Source of the DNA: Macrothele yani
Taxonomy: Eukaryota > Arthropoda > Arachnida > Araneae > Macrothelidae
DNA length: 64,000 nt
Reading direction: 5' to 3'
NCBI GenBank assembly: GCA_039090855.1
Contig: CM076990.1
Coordinates: forward strand, 202,063,232 to 202,127,231
The notes under the pieces are model-generated. The model was not told where the DNA came from and searched no databases. It saw only the letters and a program-made list of their open reading frames with translations. Made by a program: the position numbers and the translations under genes. Every line of letters begins with the position of its first letter. Within the stretch, counting starts at the first letter, position 1. Below are positions 47,111 through 57,763 of the stretch, in pieces.

Positions 47111-48372
47111 CAGCGCCACCGTTCGGTCTCCAGGGGAGCTCATTTCTCTAAGCTGGGGGAGGTCATAATGTAATGGCTCATCAGTGCAGTGCAGAAGTAC
47201 AAAGCATGGCATTGCTGATTTGAACCAACGATAACTAAATAAAAAATGTGGGAAAGGGCAAGTATTGTTCCACTTTTCCCAATCTACTTGGTAAGCATGA
47301 AGATGCAAAACTTATACATGTGGATTTTATTTATTTATTTTTTAATTTTACAGTGAGGAACTACACCGTAAATTAGTAGCTATGAAATAATAGTTTGGAC
47401 TTTTTTCATAGCTGTAATTATTGTTCACAAAAGAGTGGTGTGTGACACACAAAACTAAATTCACTAATTTTTTTTTCTTTTTTTTTTTTTTTTTTTTTGA
47501 AACATGGAAAGGTGCTTTATCCATTTATGAGGATAAATTGGAGTCTCTGCAAACTTTTTTTTTTTTATTTGACGTACTGCCCTGTTCTAAACATTGCAAA
47601 ATATGCAAATGAAAGATAACTCTTCAATGCTTTGAAACCTTTTTCCAGAAAATGGAAAAGGTGGGAAAGGGCAAGCATTGTTCCACTTTTCCCAAATCTA
47701 CTAGGTAAGAATGAAGATACAAAACTTATACATGTGGATTTCATTCATTTATTTATTTTACAGTGAGAAACTACACAGTGTTACACTTGCCCAAACAACA
47801 TTCCTGATATGGAATCTAAATTGTCTCCAGTCTGGAATAATTTAACAGCAAACGCAGTATTACAACTTGGCAGAATTTTTTTTTTCTTTTATTGAAAACA
47901 CGTTTTACAAATTTGTTTTTTTATTTGTCTATAACACTTGGGTATTCTAAAACATTCAAAACAAGACAATATGCCGTACACAAAAATTTCAGCAAAAACT
48001 TTTAGTGGAATTAATCCTTCCTAATTTAATCATAATAATTACATTGCATCCACAGGTTCCCTAATTTATGAAACACAGACTTTAATTATGCCCATAGTTT
48101 CAATTGATTAGTGTGATGAAACTCACATTATGTCTTTAAAACAGTAGCCTACTTTTCTCACATGTACACCCTTCCACTGAATTTAGTCACAGAGATAAAA
48201 CCAATCTACCCAATGATTACCAGCTCTACTTGTAAAAGCAATTCTTAAATTATTATTATTTTCATGTGATATTTCTATTGTATGAAGCAATTCCACTTAG
48301 TAGTTCTAATTCTGACTATTATATAGCTCTAATTATTGTACTATTCTCTTTTATGTGCAATATTTCAAAGTA
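47111..48372. other. Gene-free stretch with short duplication
   Basis: A segment of about 75 bp (GGGAAAGGGCAAG...CCACTTTTCCCAA, ending ATACATGTGGATT) occurs at about 47251-47326 and again at about 47663-47740. T-runs occur at 47468-47499. No gene was found. Confidence 0.5.
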
Positions 48373-48592
48373 ACTTGTACAGAAAACTAGCGGATAATGC
48401 TTACCTTGGCATTCCTTTCTAGCGACAGGGACATTTCACGCACGTGTTTTCCGGTCTTTGTTGAGGTTATTGTCCTAAAGTCCGTTGTATGCGATGACTG
48501 GCTTTACTTCTCACACTTTTCGCTGGGTATACTCATTGGATCTTTGCTTTAGGATTCAAACATCAATTTTTACCGTTCTTTATACTCGAAAT

Positions 48593-48619
48593 TTTCGCCC
48601 ATACTCTGGGCATCTTCAG
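48593..48619 (-). ncRNA. Hammerhead-like core in left Penelope terminal repeat
   Basis: On the minus strand: CTGAAGA (48619-48613), a GCCC/GGGC hairpin, GAAA (48596-48593). Mirror copy of the motif at 49509. CUGAAGA fits the hammerhead consensus CUGANGA. Confidence 0.5.
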
Positions 48620-49508
48620 GAGCGTGGCGACTTTACCACCGATGTTCGTGGTTAACTTCGCGCTAATGGAGTCCGATACTCCTTGTTGCCATTCGTCGGA
48701 AAAACTTTCCTGGATATATTTCGTTATCAAGCCCGGCTGGCGCCATCTATGTTTCGTTAAGAAGTGCACAACCAAAGGAAGATGAGAAATAAAAAATTGA
48801 AATACATTGGAGCTTTCCCATACCTGGAAGGAGTGAGTAAAGAAATCAATAGGCACTGTGCTGAATATGACTTACAACTAGGAAGCTCAGTGCACACCGT
48901 GAAAAGTATGACTGTCAACAAAAAAACAGAGGAAAAAATGCTAGAAGAATCAGGAACCTACGAAATTCCAATAGCACACATACCCCCAATATCGTACATT
49001 GGAAGTACGAAAAACAGATTAAAAAAAGACTTAAACAACACATATCTAACTGGCAAAAAAAGAAGCCAAAACGGCTTTAGTGCAATTCTGCTTGGAAAAC
49101 CGGACATTCCCAAATTTCGATGAAATTAAAATGCTAAAAAAAGAATAAAAAATCGGAAAGGCAAATGAGGAGGGAACAAGCAATATTAATCTACAAAAAT
49201 AAAGCAAGGGTATGTAACCAGAACGACCCTAGCACATTATCGGGCCTGTGGAAAGAACTAATAAGACAAGAAAAACAACAACAAAAGAAAAACAGGCAAA
49301 AAAAGACAAGAAAACCAGGATAGGAGAAGAAATTAAAAAAAAAATACGGGGAAAAAAAAAAGTGTTCTTAACGAAACATAGATGGCGCCAGCCGGGCTTG
49401 ATAACGAAATATATCCAGGAAAGTTTTTCAGACGAATGGCAACAAGGAGTATCGGACTCCATTAGCGCGAAGTTAACCACGAACATCGGTGGTAAAGTCG
49501 CCACGCTC

Positions 49509-49535
49509 CTGAAGATGCCCAGAGTATGGGCGAAA
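49509..49535 (+). ncRNA. Hammerhead-like core in right Penelope terminal repeat
   Basis: CTGAAGA at 49509-49515, then T, GCCC-AGAGTAT-GGGC stem-loop, C, and GAAA at 49532-49535. Hammerhead ribozymes have been described in the terminal repeats of Penelope-like elements in many animals. I did not find a clear stem I or III partner, so this could be a catalytically dead remnant. Confidence 0.5.
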
Positions 49536-50831
49536 ATTTCGAGTATAAAGAACGGTAAAAATTGATGTTTGAATCCTAAAGCAAAGATCCAATGAGTATA
49601 CCCAGCGAAAAGTGTGAGAAGTAAAGCCAGTCATCGCATACAACGGACTTTAGGACAATAACCTCAACAAAGACTGGAAAACACGTGCGTGAAATGTCCC
49701 CGTCGCTAGAAAGGAATGCCAAGGTAAGCATTATCCGCTAGTTTTCTGTACAAGTTGTATGAAGCATTTCCAGAACAACAAACTCAGAGTGTGCATGCAC
49801 ATCATGTAACCCAGAACTCACATTAAAATCATCAATTTGTGTTTAAAATCACCGATGGAACATGTTTACTACAGTTTTCATAAAAATGATCCATTTGAAG
49901 GTTCTGTAATGCACATCAGTATTAAAACCTAACTGCTCATCCACCCCTTTTCAGGAGGGGATGGGGGGGGGGAAGAATCCCACCTAATTACTAGTCATAT
50001 GGGTAGTAACTATCATTTTGTACTTCCAAATGTGGAGAAATGCTTGCTAATTTTTATGAAAAGCTGTTAAACACATACTGGCCACTTAATTAGAAACTTT
50101 CATTCAATACCTGATTGGACCTCCGTTAGCTCAAATTACAGCACATATGCAGTTTGACATAGATTCCACAAGGTGTAGGAGCGCATCTACGTCTACAGCA
50201 TACCAGGCGTTCACCAGACAGTCCCTTAACTAGCTCACATTTGACAGAAGAGAACTCTGCTCCTGCATTTGTTTTTCTAACATGTCTCAAACATGCTCAA
50301 TGGGGTTCAGTTCTGGGCTTTGTGGTCGGGAAAGATGGTGGAAGTTGCTGTCCTGCTCACTGAACCACTGCTGAACACATCTTGCGTGATTAATGGACAG
50401 TAGCATTGTCATCCATGAAACAGCTGTCACCAGCTGAATAAAAAGTTAACATTGCAGGATGAACTTGATTGGCAACAATGTTCAGAAAATCCTTAGAAGA
50501 CACCCAATCTTCCAGATATATCAAGGGACCTGTTCTGTACCAACAGAACGTGTCTCACACTATGGCACCACCTCCAGAACGTTGAGTTGTGTTTTTTAGG
50601 CTAGCTGGATCCCATTGGTTCATGGGGCTCTAATCAAACTCTCTGCCTACTGTAAGTGCAGAACATGGTGTACCACAACTCGTACCACATGACTTTTTCC
50701 CAAACTTCTAGTGTTCCAGTCATGGTGTTTCTGACACCACATTACATGAACTTTCCAGTTCATCATAAATATCAGTAGTTTCTGTATATATGCATACATC
50801 TGCCAATATAGATCCTCTTCAATTCCCTGTG

Positions 50832-53759
50832 CAGGCATGCCAACCTTCAAAATCTGAAAATCAAGAGATTTTTACAGCTCATAAAACCACACGAGTGCTA
50901 TTTTTTATCGACATTTTTTAGACGTAGGAACAATTTTACAGTAGTGGTACTATTAATCCACTAAAAGTTCTGGAGAGAGAAAAAAAAAAACCAGCACGAA
51001 AATCAACACGCTTTCTCCTTACTGAAATTCATTTTCAGGTACGTTGATTCTGCAAGATAATGAAAACGTAAAATAGCTCGCATGTTGTTGTTTTCTACAA
51101 ATAAAATAGCAGCCAACTGTGTTTCTTTTCTTCTTTAGGTTGTGCGCAGGGAAGATGACAAAAAAACATTGTACTAACATCTCCTTTCATTACAAGCCAA
51201 GGCCAATTTGTAACTATCCCTTTTGTCGTTAGGTGAATTCGCCGCAACTTAACTGTTTATCATCACTTAGAATGTGCGCAGCTCTGTTGAGGCGAGAGGT
51301 TGAAAGACTGAACTGCAAGGACAAGGAAGGGCAGCTCCCATATGTCAATCAATCATTGACCCTCCTCAACATTCTAGGCCAGAGCAGGTGAGCTCTTTGC
51401 TGAAGGTGCCATATGACAATCGGACTGGGAGAAAAAAATTTTTAAAGCAAACTTTTTCCAACCCGTCATGAACGATTATTCAAAAGCCAGCACTTATACC
51501 ACTGCGCCATCAGGGCGGCTTTCTTTTTGCAGATAGGAGGAGAGGAAAAGAATGAAACTGATGACTGTAATGCCACCTTGCATCGACCATTGTTCAGAAG
51601 CCAGCACTTATACCACTGCACCATCAGGGCGGCTTTCTTTTTGCAGATAGGAGGAGAGGAAAAGAATGAAACTGATGACTGTAATGCCACCTTGCATCGA
51701 CAATTGTTCAGAAGCCAGCACTTATACCACTGCGCCATCAGGGCGGCTTTCTTTTGCAGATAGGAGGAGAGGAAAAGAATGAAACTAATGACTGTAATGC
51801 CACCTTGCATCGACAATTGTTCAGAAGCCAGCACTTATACCACTGCGCCATCAGGGCGGCTTTCTTTTTGCAGATAGGAGGAGAGGAAAAGAATGAAACT
51901 GATGACTGTAATGCCACCTTGCATTGACAATTGTTCAGAAGCCAGCACTTATACCACTGCGCCATCAGGGCGGCTTTCTTTTTGCAGATAGGAGGAGAGG
52001 AAAAGAATGAAACTGATGACTGTAATGCCACCTTGCATCGACAATTGTTCAGAAGCCAGCACTTATACCACTGCGCCATCAGGGCGGCTTTCTTTTTGCA
52101 GATAGGAGGAGAGGAAAAGAATGAAACTAATGACTGTAATGCCACCTTGCATCGACAATTGTTCAGAAGCCAGCACTTATACCACTGCGCCATCAGGGCG
52201 GCTTTCTTTTTGCAGATAGGAGGAGAGGAAAAGAATGAAACTGATGACTGTAATGCCACCTTGCATCGACAATTGTTCAGAAGCCAGCACTTATACCACT
52301 GCGCCATCAGGGCGGCTTTCTTTTTGCAGATAGGAGGAGAGGAAAAGAATGAAACTAATGACTGTAATGCCACCTTGCATCGACAATTGTTCAAAAGCCA
52401 GCACTTATACCACTGCGCCATCAGGGCGGCTTTCTTTTTTGCAGATAGGAGGAGAGGAAAAGAATGAAACTGATGACTGTAATGCCACCTTGCATCGACA
52501 ATTGTTCAGAAGCCAGCATTTATACCACTGCGCCATCAGGGCGGCTTTCTTTTTGCAGATAGGAGGAGAGGAAAAGAATGAAACTAATGACTGTAATGCC
52601 ACCTTGCATCGACAATTGTTGTATCAGCAGGGCGGCTTTCTTTTTGCAGAAACTGATGACTGTATACCACAATTGTTCAGAAGCCAGCACTTATACCACT
52701 GCGCCATCAGGGCGGCTTTCTTTTTGCAGATAGGAGGAGAGGAAAAGAATGAAACTGATGACTGTAATGCCACCTTGCATCGACAATTGTTCAGAAGCCA
52801 GCACTTATACCACTGCGCCATCAGGGCGGCTTTCTTTTGCAGATAGGAGGAGAGGAAAAGAATGAAACTGATGACTGTAATGCCACCTTGCATCGACAAT
52901 TGTTCAGAAGCCAGCACTTATACCACTGCGCCATCAGGGCGGCTTTCTTTTTGCAGATAGGAGGAGAGGAAAAGAATGAAACTGATGACTGTAATGCCAC
53001 CTTGCATCGACAATTGTTCAGAAGCCAGCACTTATACCACTGCGCCATCAGGGCGGCTTTCTTTTGCAGATAGGAGGAGAGGAAAAGAATGAAACTGATG
53101 ACTGTAATGCCACCTTGCATCGACAATTGTTCAGAAGCCAGCACTTATACCACTGCGCCATCAGGGCGGCTTTTCTTTTGCAGATAGGAGGAGAGGAAAA
53201 GAATGAAACCGATGACTGTAATGCCACCTTGCATCGACAATTGTTCAGAAGCCAGCACTTATACCACTGCGCCATCAGGGCGGCTTTCTTTTTGCAGATA
53301 GGAGGAGAGGAAAAGAATGAAACTGATGACTGTAATGCCACCTTGCATCGACAATTGTTCAGAAGCCAGCACTTATACCACTGCGCCATCAGGGCGGCTT
53401 TCTTTTTGCAGATAGGAGGAGAGAAAAAGAATGAAACTGATGACTGTAATGCCACCTTGCATCGACAATTGTTCAGAAGCCAGCACTTATACCACTGCGC
53501 CATCAGGGCGGCTTTCTTTTTGCAGATAGGAGGAGAGGAAAAGAATGAAACTGATGACTGTAATGCCACCTTGCATCGACGCAGAAAGAAAAACATTTCA
53601 TAAGCCGTTCAAAATCATGGTGGCAGTTGATGGAATTTTGACCATCCTAACAGTTAATTCTTGGTGAAAATCAGGATAATTCGACATTGATCCGGAGGGC
53701 GAGAGGAAGGGCTGAAAATCCTGAGTCTCCCGCTTAAATCCGGAGAGTTAGCACATCTG
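50832..53759. mobile_element. TIR element (CAGGCATGCCAAC ends) carrying a satellite
   Basis: The ends are CAGGCATGCCAACCTTCAAA at 50832 and the complement of CAGATGTGCTAACTCTCCGG ending 53759. These are similar to the CAGACCTGCCA-type ends at 12729 and 59796 (CAGAnnTGCCAACTxTC). No target duplication is clear. No ORF is left; about 2.1 kb of its 2.9 kb is the 114-bp satellite. Confidence 0.55.
51480..53580. repeat. 114-bp satellite, about 18 copies, SINE-head derived
   Basis: Unit period is 113-114 bp, judged from AGATAGGAGGAGAGGAAAAG at 51531, 51645, 51758, 51872 and on. The unit has TACCACTGCGCCATCAGGGC, GGCTTTCTTTTTGCAGATAG, ATGAAACTGATGACTGTAAT and GCCACCTTGCATCGACAATT. Copies differ by about 1-3%. 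One truncated copy lies at about 52620-52680. On the minus strand GCCGCCCTGATGGCGCAGTGG matches the SINE head (20853-21071 and 46160-46411), with an intact A box but no B box. Because 114 is divisible by three, both strands stay open; the ORFs here are artefacts. Confidence 0.92.
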
Positions 53760-54379
53760 TCTGCACATAGTTTGCTGAGGAATGGGTTGGGAACAGCCTT
53801 TATTGAATTTTTTCAGCCATTAGCTGCACACGAGTTCTCCGTACAGTCCTTCTCTGATGACAGTGATCTCGTTCCTGACAGATTGTTGTCACACCACAGT
53901 AATGCAGGGATCCCACCACATTTTGTATGTAGAAAAGGGTAAAAAGGGACCATTTTAAGAACAGCCCACTATTGTTTAAAGGATTAAAATTTCATCTGTT
54001 TTATCCATTCACCAACATTTTCCCATGACTGCAATGAGTTCTGAAATGGTAAAACTGTTGCATAGAGAACAAAACTTCAAAGTAAAAATACCAAATAATA
54101 GAATAAGTAAAATAATTGCCAAATTATTATATTTTATTCTCCACATTGGTTTCTTACATTAAAAAATAAATATTATTGCAGGTCCAAAATCTAAAACCTT
54201 ATTTTGGTACTGCAATTTAAAACCATGATTACATCATAATAATAAAAAACTCTATGGCAGAGTAACATCTTTTGAATTTAACATAGGATTGTGAATAATT
54301 AATTATTTACTAGAAAAAAAACTTTCTTTAAGCTTTATCTTAAGTTCAATGTCATCAAATTTTTTTCTCTAAAAAAAAA

Positions 54380-54890
54380 TTGGGTGGTCACATTTAAACA
54401 AAACAGTACGGTAGTACATTTTAAAGAAATCAATCATAGCAGAAAGCACTAACAACTACTGAACATTTTGAAGAATATTTTAATGTATTTTTTCCAATTT
54501 TTTTTTCATATTTTTTCCTAAAATTGCTGCATCATATAATTCAGTTATTGTTATCTTTTGAGACTTTGACAAGCAAAAAGGTGTTATATAAAAATGAAAT
54601 AAGAAATAATTAAAATGAGTACAGCTATCTATGGTAGTCTAAATAATAAAGAACCTTAGGGGCTAATTACTGATTATGAGATAATAAGCTTCAAAGTTTT
54701 CATATGAAAACTTTGAAGCTTATTATCTCATAATCAATCAAGCCTTGTATCTCATAATCAATAAATAGCCACTAAGGTCCTTTTCTTGGTGGGGGTCACA
54801 TTTAAACAAAATAGCATGGTAGTATATTCTAAAGAAATTCATCATAGCAGAAAGTATTAACAGCTACTGAACATTTTGAAGGATATTTTT
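54380..54890. repeat. Direct repeat pair around a palindrome
   Basis: A segment of about 100 bp (GGTCACATTTAAACAAAACA to GAACATTTTGAAGAATATTT) at 54380-54480 recurs at 54790-54890 with few changes. Between them lies the 64-bp palindrome at 54672-54735. Flanking arms (CCTTAGGGGCTAATTACTGA and its partner near 54755-54785) extend the inverted symmetry imperfectly. Confidence 0.75.
54672..54735. repeat. Perfect 64-bp palindrome
   Basis: The left half GATTATGAGATAATAAGCTT and following bases to 54703 is exactly repeated in inverse in 54704-54735, with no spacer (centre CAT|ATG). Perfect symmetry of this length is unlikely by chance. It could be a foldback or the joined tips of a MITE pair. Confidence 0.95.
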
Positions 54891-57087
54891 ACATATTTTT
54901 TTTTTTAGTTCAAAATATTTGGTTCAGACCCCCCCCCAAAAAAATGCTTTGGAACAGTATCAATGCTAGGGAATGAAATCCGCAAGAAATTGCGATATAA
55001 AATACAATTGGAATTTCTTTTTGTTAATAAAGTATCAATTCCAGAGATGCCAACTCCTGAATGGTCTAGTCAGTAACCCAACATCAAATGTTCAGTAACA
55101 TTCTAGTTACAATTTTTAAACTTTCAGTAACAACTCTTAAACTTCCATTAACTTTTTAACATAATCATCGCAAGTAAAAGGAGCAAATGAAGCTGAAAAG
55201 GCCAGACTTGAAGCAATATTTATTATTGAAAAAAACTGTGGCTGCCTTGAATGATGAAACGAAAAAAAGTAATAGACAGAAAATATCTTCCGTGATTTCC
55301 AGACATTATCAATCACTCTACACCTCAGAGAGAACAAACTAAATGAAATATCTGAATAAACATCAAAATCAGAACTGCATTGTAAAGATTTAGTTTTTAA
55401 AATAAAAAAATAAAAATTTCCAATCAAGTTAAAAATATCGATCTTTATCAGGAATTACTAAATATCAGGAAGTTCTAAAACATTTAATTGCCATACAACT
55501 TATAATTTAAAACCTATTCTATATTCCCTAAAAGTTAGAACAAAATCATATTCCTAAAAAGTTGGAATAAATATTCCCTAAAAGAATCTATATTCCCTAA
55601 AAGTTGGAACAAATAAAGTATACTTACGTTTAATGATCATAAGGATTTCTTGTAGATGTACAAATTCACTTTCAACGTTATGCACGCACGTGGTCCGTCA
55701 GTTCACATGGCCGATAAGACTTTCTCTCTCTCAGTTGATCTCGCAGCAGTAATAGACGAAGTGGCACATGGGAGGGGATGTAACAGCGAGTTCTATTCCT
55801 CCCGCTAGGCTACCCCCTTCATGCTCCCACTACAGATGGAACGCAATATAAACTGGTACTGGTGCATTTACACAAAAGAAGAGATTACTTTGGTAAACAT
55901 GAGGAGTGGGGGAAGTCTACAGTAGAAACTTCCAGATGATTTTGACTGATAGGACTCTTGGATGATGCTACAACTAAATAAATAAATATTTTGTTTCTTT
56001 AAACTTTTGTAAAAACGGACCAAAAGTGCCAAAAAGGAACCAAGTGGGAGCACTGGTAATGCCTCTTAGACAAGCAATGTGCGTTAATTTCCCACTGAAT
56101 AAAGACACAAGATATTTCACCTTTTGAGAAACCAGTCAGATCTGCTATTTTTAAAATCACCGCTCTGGCGAAAGACAGGCACCTGCAATAAGCCCTTTAT
56201 CGAAATCTGAAAGATACTTTGTTTTTCCCACTGTGATCAACGCTACTGACAAGTAGCAGCCTTAAATAGTTGCCTAGATAACGTGGTGATGCATGTGACC
56301 ACACATTTTGCATATATGACAGCTGCTCCAAACTTCTGACTTCCAGTCCCGCATCCCTTCCCCAGTTTATCAACATATTTAACCCCATATAATGCTTGAA
56401 ACTCAGTGAGATACCCACATGTTTTAATAAGTTTTTTTTTTTTTTTTTTTTTTTTCAAAAACCTATATTCTTTTTTCTTCAGTATATCAGACTATTTACC
56501 CAGACAACCTGCAGAAAATGTTCCAATAAAACACTGTTATAGACCATACCATGATGCTACTGGGATCATAAAACATACTGCACTCATTCCAATAAAAGCC
56601 TGACTTTTTGTGTATTAGTTCAATTTCATAGTTGTCTAGCAATGCTGTCCTGTTTTTCCAGATTTCTGATTCTCTATAGTTGAGAATTTTTCACAGTTTT
56701 ACTTGGACCTGAAAACACTAATTTCTAATTTTGTTAAGATTCTGGTTTGATGTAATAGCCATAACCAACTAACCTGAATTAAGACTTCAAATAATCCATA
56801 CTTTCATGATTACTGTAAATCTCTAAACAACTGATGCCTAAGATCAAGCGACCTGATTTTTTGTGTGGAAGAACATAAGTTCATTAACACACCAGCTCAA
56901 GCCTGATAAATATCAATAATTAATTTTCTAACAACAGATCAAATACAAAGCATAACAATAACAGACAGACAGAGAGAAATATATCACAAAATTAGATGTT
57001 CATCAAGAAAGATCATATGTGATCAAGAACACTAATACATAAAACAATCATTGGTAAAAAAAAAAAAAAAACTACTAGAAGATTTAC

Positions 57088-57209
57088 ATCAGAATCAGAG
57101 TCATGACTTTCTTCTTCAGCTGAAGGTGTATCTAAGCCCATATACAGAGCTTTATCCCAATGTGGTGGAAGTTCCTCTTTTTCATAATACAATAAGGCCT
57201 TTTCTACAG
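57088..57209 (-). CDS. ARID4-like exon, pre-ARID linker
   Basis: This 122-bp exon has 2 bases plus 40 codons and ends in phase 0. The acceptor is a T-rich tract ending TTGTAG and the donor is GTAAAT. The peptide opens VEKALLYYEKEELPPHWDKA and ends in an acidic Glu/Asp/Ser stretch. In ARID4 proteins a segment like this (a helix followed by a PxxW motif, then acid-rich) lies between the PWWP-like region and the ARID. The downstream acidic exon at 43893 continues in frame. Position and similarity support the call; the peptide is short, so it depends on its neighbours. Confidence 0.75.
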
Positions 57210-57763
57210 CTACAACAAAGAATCATATTGATTTAGTTATGTTGAAAAGTAAATGACGTTTATACAGGAACATTAAGAAACACATTGATAATAGCACACA
57301 TATGAACACATAATAAATGGAAAACATTCAAATCATAACATTCAGAAGCACAAAACTGTTCTTACAAGATTTATACTCTGTGCACAAACTATATGCTACA
57401 TGTCTTATGTCACATGCCTTATGTGTCCTGTCTTTAATGACAGGACTCAATAATTCAGAATTTCTTATGTGTTCCTTACATGTTACATTTTCCAGCTATT
57501 AATGTTAATGAAATATTTTGATCAGTAAAGGTCCTCTCACAAAGTTCTGATTACATATTACAAATTCTCAAGTGCCATAGGACATCATGCACATTTTTAC
57601 CTTGTATTTCATCTCTTTTTATAGCAAGGTCAGATATTCCTGAAATAACACTGGTTCTTCATTTTAATATATCCAAATTACATGAAAAAGGTGGAATTCT
57701 AATTGATAGAGGAGCTCTCAAATTTGCAGGCACAGTAGCCCAGCAATCAATGCAAAATATGTA

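Larger units (their letters stand above)
48373..49755 (+). mobile_element. Penelope-like element between long inverted repeats
   Basis: Inverted repeats of 391 bp (48373-48763 and 49365-49755) are nearly identical. Between them the plus strand encodes a degraded GIY-YIG endonuclease: GTYEIPIAHIPPISYIGSTK and RLKKDLNNTYLTGKKR, then, in another frame, AKTALVQFCLENRTFPNFDE. YIGSTKNRLKKRL with an AKTALVxFCLENxTFPNFD segment is typical of Penelope endonuclease. The RT is gone. The organisation (terminal repeats inverted, an endonuclease stub inside) is seen in Penelope insertions. A direct repeat TGTATGAAGCA(A/T)TTCC is at 48279-48294 and 49756-49771 (15 of 16 match), possibly the target duplication. 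Confidence 0.82.
50080..53960 (-). mobile_element. Tc1-like transposon, split by a TIR element
   Basis: The left part (50080-50831) reads on the minus strand, with breaks, as the DDE end of a Tc1 transposase. Its landmarks are DHKAQN-x-TPLSMF (a decayed SPDLNPIEHVWD) near 50290-50330 and a DNATVH remnant near 50400. After the inserted element the right part (53760-53960) looks like the N-terminal HTH region with GTAC-rich linker. The left end starts CTGGCCACTTAATTAGAAAC; the right terminus is not certain. Heavily decayed. Confidence 0.5.
53961..57087. other. Gene-free intron stretch
   Basis: Apart from the repeat pair above, this is AT-rich sequence without a supported gene. CAGAGATGCCAACTCCTGAA at 55044 looks like the left end of a TIR element, but no partner end was found nearby. 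A GC-richer patch at 55680-55840 carries C/T-rich runs. A T-run at 56432-56455 lies between two gene-free segments. Confidence 0.4.
4127..57209 (-). other. ARID4/RBBP1-like gene locus (partial)
   Basis: Six exons on the minus strand join in frame: exit and entry phases agree at every junction (phase 0, 1, 0, 2, 0). All have GT donors and AG acceptors. In order they encode an acidic linker, a full ARID domain and a Lys/Glu-rich linker. ARID4A/ARID4B in vertebrates and hat-trick in Drosophila have Tudor-like and PWWP-like domains before the ARID and a chromo-barrel after it. They recruit Sin3/HDAC corepressor and bind Rb in the nucleus. Those outer domains are absent here, so the gene should extend beyond the window at its 3' side, and its first exons lie above 57.2 kb, probably beyond 64 kb. 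The assignment rests on the GTPINK motif, the DLNLYKLF helix and the AYKRYL-FEDFY segment. Other ARID families (osa, JARID, dead ringer) fit less well. Confidence 0.85.

Noticed and set aside
51466..53603. Several long ORFs on both strands with a 38-residue repeat
   Set aside because: The satellite period of 114 bp is a multiple of three, so stop-free frames are copied with every unit. Nothing resembles a real protein, and both strands behave alike.
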